A DNA stretch of 64,000 bases, taken from assembly GCF_042652645.1 (NCBI RefSeq), contig NZ_JBHSGU010000002.1, positions 1,674,001 to 1,738,000 on the forward strand. The letters are read 5' to 3'. Each line of letters begins with the position of its first letter. Within the stretch, counting starts at the first letter, position 1. The notes beneath the pieces are model-generated. The model had not been told where the DNA came from. It saw only the letters and a program-made list of their open reading frames with translations, and made no database searches. The translations under genes were made by a program, and so were the position numbers. Below are positions 59,988 through 64,000 of the stretch, piece after piece. This DNA comes from Glaciecola siphonariae (GTDB lineage: Bacteria > Pseudomonadota > Gammaproteobacteria > Enterobacterales > Alteromonadaceae).

Positions 59988-61396
59988 AAGTCTGACTCCT
60001 GCATGCTAGATGTGTGATAGTGAGCATGAAGAGCTTGAATCACCCTTTCCATTTTTGCGCTGCGAGAGCCTTTCACTAATATATTGATGGGTAGTTTATT
60101 TGCATGCTGAGATGCCTCAATCATGACCGATAACTGCGCCACGAGTTCATCTACATCATTACAGTGGCGGCCTGTTTCGGCAAACACCTTGCTTGCAACA
60201 TGACTAAACTGCCCAATACTGAGCAAAGCATCAACGCCCTTGAGCTTTGCGTAATCGCCAATTTGTTGATGATAAGACTGTGTTTGGTCGCCAAGCTCAC
60301 CCATGTCGCCAAACACAAAAATTCGCGGCCCTTGATAGGTCACGAGCAAATCTATCGCCGCTTTTACCGAGCCAACGTTGGCGTTGTAGGTGTCGTCTAT
60401 CACGCGAACATCAGCGCTCAAATTTGTCACGTTTAAGCGCCCCGATACGGCCTTCATTTCAAATAAGCCTTTTTGCACATCCGCTAGACTGGCACCAACC
60501 TGCATCGCAAGGGCCGCACTCAAAACCGCGTTACCCACATTGTGCGCACCGGGCAAACGCAAACGAATGGCGGCGTTTCCTTGCGGCGTGACAAGCTCAA
60601 ATTCTGGGCAACCGTCGCTGTTGGTTGAAAGGTTGGTAGCATGATAATCACCGAGCTGACTGGTAGGTGAAAAGGTAAGCACCTTGTGTTCATCTGACTT
60701 ACCCTGCCAAAATTCAAAAAACTGACTGTCGGTGTTCAATATGGCGACACCTTGCTCGCCTAATCCTCGAAATATTTCACTTTTTGCGCGTGCTACGCCA
60801 AATAGGCTGCCAAAGCCTTGAAGATGAGACGGCGCTGCATTAACGATGGTGGCGGCATCAGGTTTTACCAACGCCGTTGTGTAATCAATTTCGCCCTGAT
60901 GATTTGCCCCCATCTCAACCACCGCATATTCATGCTGCATAGTGAGCGAAAGCAAGGTAAGCGGCACTCCAATATCGTTATTGAAGTTGCCTTGCGTGGC
61001 GAGTACTTTGCCTTTTTGCGACAAAATTAAGGCTACCATTTCTTTGACGGTAGTTTTTCCGCTGCTGCCGGTAATACCGATTGTTTTTGGATTGACCTTA
61101 TCGCGGACAGCGCCGGCCAAAGCCCCTAGCGCGATGCGAGTATCGGCGACCTTTATCGTAGGTAAAGGACAGTCTACGAGTTGACTCACTATCACAGCGC
61201 TCGCACCCGACTCGAGCGCCTTATTGATATATTCGTGGCCATTAAATTTATCACCGACTAAAGCGATAAATAAATCGCCCTTTTTGAGCGTGCGAGTATC
61301 AGTGCTAACGCGGTTAATGGTCATATCTTTCACGCTTTGCGTGCTCAACTGTCCATTTACTGCTTGGGCAACCCAGCTTAAACTTACCTCAATCAT
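59981..61396 (-). CDS. murF: UDP-MurNAc-tripeptide–D-Ala-D-Ala ligase
   Basis: Adds D-Ala-D-Ala to the stem peptide. It has 471 residues from the ATG at 61396, which has GGAGG seven bases upstream and overlaps the murE stop as ATGA. ATP loop GITGSSGKTTVKEM and NFNNDIGVPLTLL are intact. A slightly longer frame from 61414 is not supported. Confidence 0.96.
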   Translation of the reverse strand: MIEVSLSWVAQAVNGQLSTQSVKDMTINRVSTDTRTLKKGDLFIALVGDKFNGHEYINKALESGASAVIVSQLVDCPLPTIKVADTRIALGALAGAVRDKVNPKTIGITGSSGKTTVKEMVALILSQKGKVLATQGNFNNDIGVPLTLLSLTMQHEYAVVEMGANHQGEIDYTTALVKPDAATIVNAAPSHLQGFGSLFGVARAKSEIFRGLGEQGVAILNTDSQFFEFWQGKSDEHKVLTFSPTSQLGDYHATNLSTNSDGCPEFELVTPQGNAAIRLRLPGAHNVGNAVLSAALAMQVGASLADVQKGLFEMKAVSGRLNVTNLSADVRVIDDTYNANVGSVKAAIDLLVTYQGPRIFVFGDMGELGDQTQSYHQQIGDYAKLKGVDALLSIGQFSHVASKVFAETGRHCNDVDELVAQLSVMIEASQHANKLPINILVKGSRSAKMERVIQALHAHYHTSSMQESDLC

Positions 61397-63087
61397 AGGG
61401 CAGCCTCCGCACAAATACGCTGTACTAATGCACGCTCGTCGTATGCCAAGCGTTGATTGTTTATTTCTAAATAGGTTTCATGGCCCTTACCCGCGAGCAA
61501 CACCAAGTCGTCAGCGCCGCTGCACTTCCACGCCCACTTAACGGCTTGTTCACGGTCGAGCTCTACATGCACTTTCGCGTCATTTGGAATGCCCGTCATT
61601 ATCTCATTTACAATCGTCTGCGGCTGTTCGGTACGGCTATTGTCTTGGGTTAATACCAAAATGTCCGCGTGCTTAGCTGCCGCGGCTCCCATCACTGGAC
61701 GCTTAGTTTTGTCTCTGTCGCCGCCACAGCCAAAAACGCACAACAGCTTGCCTCTTGTGTGCCGACGAGCCGCTTTTAGGGATTGCGCCAGAGCATCGGG
61801 GGTATGGGCATAGTCCACAATAAAATTGCCGTGGGTCTTGTGCCCTAAAGATGCATTAACTGCAGATGGTTTAAACAGCTCCATTCTGCCGGGTACGCCC
61901 TCAAGCTGACTAATTTGAGCGCTTAAGGCTTCAAAATCTGCGCCTTGAAGCAAATGCGCACCAAACGCCGCAAGAATATTCAGAACGTTAAACTCACCCA
62001 GCAAAGGCGCCTTTACCTTAGCACTTCCAAATGACGAATCTATAGTGAATTCGATGCCGCCGGGCGTGCAGTGTATGTTTTGGGCTATACAATAATGTTG
62101 TGCATTCGCCGGTAAACTGCTTTTTTGCAAGCCGTACCAAAGCGTTTGCACCTTTGAAGCTTGCGCCAAATCACGAGCTGCCAGTGCATTCGCCCAATTA
62201 CTAGACTCGGCGTCGTCCGCGTTAAGCACTAAATGATTCAGCGACGAAAACAACAACAAGCCCCGTTTCGCTTGAGCGTATTGCGCCATGCTGCCGTGAT
62301 AGTCGAGATGATCTTGCGTAAGATTGGTAAAAATCGCGCTGCGGATAGGTAAACCGGCGAGGCGCTTTTGTTCAAGCCCGTGGGATGAAGCCTCGAGGCA
62401 GTAGTTTTCTACGTGCTGCTGGGCCAATAAACGCAGTAGTTTATAATGCGAGACTATATCGCAGGTCGTATTTACGCCTAGCTCAAAGTGCTCATTGATG
62501 AAGCGAGGCGCATCAACTTTAGCAGCAAGCTGCGCTTGATGACTTGCGTCCGCTTGAAAAGAGTCTTTTTTAAAATTTGTTTTACTAGATAGATTATTCA
62601 CAGAGACAATATTGAGCCCTAAAGTACCAAGACTCGCACTGCGCTGACGCGTTGCTAACGACAGTTGCGCGTATAAAAACGCTACCGACGTTTTACCGTT
62701 GGTACCGGTCACGGCAGTAATGCTCGGCGTCGTGTTTAATGGCGCGTAAAGCACAGACAAAAATGCGGGCAGTTTTTCAGCTAAGCCATCTACAGTAACT
62801 ATCGACGCGCCTAACATACATGCTTTTTGCTTAAGCTCAGCAGAAGGCTCTCGCTCGCAAAACACCAGAGGACTTGCATTTTCGATGGCGTTATCAATGT
62901 AATGGAAGCCGTCGCTCTGACTACCGGCAAGCGCAATAAAGGCTTTTTTCTCATTTACCTGACGACTATCTAAGCCAATATCATCAATCTTCATCGCATT
63001 CGGCAATAAAGCATCTGGTGTCACTGTGAGCGCAGGCAAGGCTGCGCAAAGCGACGCTTGTGAAAACCTAATATCATCGAGCAGCAT
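61393..63087 (-). CDS. murE: UDP-MurNAc-dipeptide–amino acid ligase (probable meso-DAP)
   Basis: Adds the third residue of the stem. It has about 564 residues, about 70 more than E. coli, with an insertion after the ATP loop (VTGTNGKTSVAFLYAQ) containing NNLSSKTNFKKDSFQADASH. The substrate motif is DNSR rather than the usual DNPR, keeping the arginine that contacts meso-diaminopimelate. The start at 63087 has GGAG upstream and overlaps ftsI by 14 bases. Confidence 0.94.
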   Translation of the reverse strand: MLLDDIRFSQASLCAALPALTVTPDALLPNAMKIDDIGLDSRQVNEKKAFIALAGSQSDGFHYIDNAIENASPLVFCEREPSAELKQKACMLGASIVTVDGLAEKLPAFLSVLYAPLNTTPSITAVTGTNGKTSVAFLYAQLSLATRQRSASLGTLGLNIVSVNNLSSKTNFKKDSFQADASHQAQLAAKVDAPRFINEHFELGVNTTCDIVSHYKLLRLLAQQHVENYCLEASSHGLEQKRLAGLPIRSAIFTNLTQDHLDYHGSMAQYAQAKRGLLLFSSLNHLVLNADDAESSNWANALAARDLAQASKVQTLWYGLQKSSLPANAQHYCIAQNIHCTPGGIEFTIDSSFGSAKVKAPLLGEFNVLNILAAFGAHLLQGADFEALSAQISQLEGVPGRMELFKPSAVNASLGHKTHGNFIVDYAHTPDALAQSLKAARRHTRGKLLCVFGCGGDRDKTKRPVMGAAAAKHADILVLTQDNSRTEQPQTIVNEIMTGIPNDAKVHVELDREQAVKWAWKCSGADDLVLLAGKGHETYLEINNQRLAYDERALVQRICAEAAL

Positions 63088-64000
63088 GAAGTTCTCGCTC
63101 CATCGTGACACTCGCATCCACAGTATTCACATCATCAGGTGGAATATTCAGCATATGCAGGGCACCTGAGACAATGGCTGAAAAAGTGGGTGCGGCGGTA
63201 TCGCCGGCATAATACTTGTCACCTCCAGGCTCGTTAATCAGCACCACTACGGCAATTTGAGGGTTAGATACCGGTGCAATGCCGGCAAAAATGTTCACGT
63301 ACTCTTCACCGTAACCACCGGCAACAGCCTTTCGGCTAGTGCCTGTTTTTCCTGCTACGCGATAACCCGGTACCGCGGCCTTTGTGCCTGACCCGCCGCT
63401 TTGCGTCACTGTTTCCATCATTTCGAGCACAGCCATGGCGTTTTCTTCACTAATGACGCGCTCAGGCAAGTCATTTGTTTGCATGTCTTGAATGATTTTA
63501 AGAGGCATTTTGATGCCGCCATTTGCTATCGTGGCGTACATGCGCGCAAGCTGGGCCGCAGTGACCGATATGCCATAACCAAATGAAAGGGTTGAAAGTT
63601 CAAATTTAGACCAACGATTGCGCTCATGAAAGATGCCGCTAGACTCTCCAATCATGTTGCTGCCGGTATCAGACATGAGCCCCATGTTGTAGTACATGTC
63701 CATCAAAAATTCTTTTCTAACAGACAGTGCTAATTTAGACGTGCCCATATTCGACGAACGCTTGATGATTTCCGTTAGTGATATTTCACCAAAATTACGC
63801 GGGTCTTGAATACGGCTTCCGCCCATTCGCGCCCAGCCCGGCGAAGTATCCACTAGGCTGTCTTTCTGCACAGATCCGAACTCCAAGGCAGCTAATACGG
63901 CCAGCGGCTTGAGTGACGAGCCGGGTTCGAAGGCATCGGTAACCGCACGATTGCGCACGCGAAAGCTCTTTACCGTATCTCGATTATTTGGATTGTAAGA
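63074..64000 (-). CDS. ftsI: Septal transpeptidase FtsI (PBP3); N-terminus cut by window edge
   Basis: Class B penicillin-binding protein of the septum. The last 308 residues are present, open to the right edge, covering most of the transpeptidase domain. The active-site serine motif is EPGSSLKPL, then KRSSNMG (SxN) and GKTGTSRKA (KTG). The C-terminal segment ends NTVDASVTMERELHAAR. The membrane anchor and dimerisation domain lie beyond the window. Confidence 0.97.
   Translation of the reverse strand, partial: SYNPNNRDTVKSFRVRNRAVTDAFEPGSSLKPLAVLAALEFGSVQKDSLVDTSPGWARMGGSRIQDPRNFGEISLTEIIKRSSNMGTSKLALSVRKEFLMDMYYNMGLMSDTGSNMIGESSGIFHERNRWSKFELSTLSFGYGISVTAAQLARMYATIANGGIKMPLKIIQDMQTNDLPERVISEENAMAVLEMMETVTQSGGSGTKAAVPGYRVAGKTGTSRKAVAGGYGEEYVNIFAGIAPVSNPQIAVVVLINEPGGDKYYAGDTAAPTFSAIVSGALHMLNIPPDDVNTVDASVTMERELHAAR

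Overview
The window looks like a chromosomal segment of a marine gammaproteobacterium of the Alteromonadales type. The gene content and order are gammaproteobacterial core. The left part follows the E. coli neighbourhood gcvPHT–ubiI–ubiH–pepP–ygfB–6S RNA–fau–(rpiA, serA). The right part follows the E. coli 2–3 minute region: lpdA–aceF–aceE–pdhR–ampE–nadC–pilin genes–coaE–zapD–yacG–mutT–secA–lpxC–dcw cluster. I see no tRNA, rRNA, transposase, prophage or CRISPR array. The species assignment is inference from synteny only.

Layout. 1–4339 (minus): glycine cleavage genes gcvP (cut by the left edge), gcvH and gcvT. 4607–7235 (plus): a LysR regulator and an exported amidohydrolase, inserted between gcvT and ubiI. 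7240–11880 (minus): two ubiquinone hydroxylases, pepP and ygfB. 12085–12264: 6S RNA. 12424–16970 (plus): ribokinase-type kinase, nucleoside hydrolase, fau, rpiA and serA, with two tandem MetJ-like boxes before serA. 17139–20148 (minus): two DUF481 outer-membrane proteins, an HDOD protein and a DUF1289 protein. 20363–20656: a small orphan protein. 20877–28307 (minus): pdhR, aceE, aceF and lpdA, with a very large hairpin between aceF and lpdA. 28494–30655: ampE and nadC, divergent. 30884–39958: the type IV pilus genes pilA, pilC and pilD, with no pilB between pilA and pilC and a foreign-looking cassette between pilC and pilD. 40097–40298: a MITE-like inverted-repeat element. 40310–42874 (plus): coaE, zapD, yacG and an aspartoacylase. 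42961–64000 (minus): an Asp/Glu racemase, mutT, secA, an M23 protein, lpxC and the division/wall cluster ftsZ back to ftsI (cut by the right edge).

The most notable region is 32739–38819. On the minus strand it encodes a histidine-rich membrane protein, a sulfotransferase-like protein, a 4'-phosphopantetheine carrier protein, an amino-acid-type adenylating ligase, an SGNH/DltD-like protein, an MBOAT acyltransferase and a 37-residue membrane microprotein whose C-terminus is APYLGF. The last five reproduce the DltC, DltA, DltD, DltB and DltX parts of the Gram-positive D-alanylation pathway. The microprotein start overlaps the MBOAT stop (ATGA). The cassette sits inside the pilus locus of a Gram-negative bacterium and carries two unfamiliar extra genes. 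Its target is unknown; the pilin, a surface polysaccharide or lipid A are all possible.

The rest is mostly housekeeping: pyruvate dehydrogenase, glycine and serine one-carbon metabolism, ubiquinone synthesis, peptidoglycan precursor synthesis, division and Sec export. Small-scale oddities are in-frame tandem repeats in pepP and ampE, a repetitive leader before gcvT, degenerate 13–14-base repeats downstream of the orphan gene, and missing neighbours (zapA, ampD, pilB) compared with the enterobacterial order.
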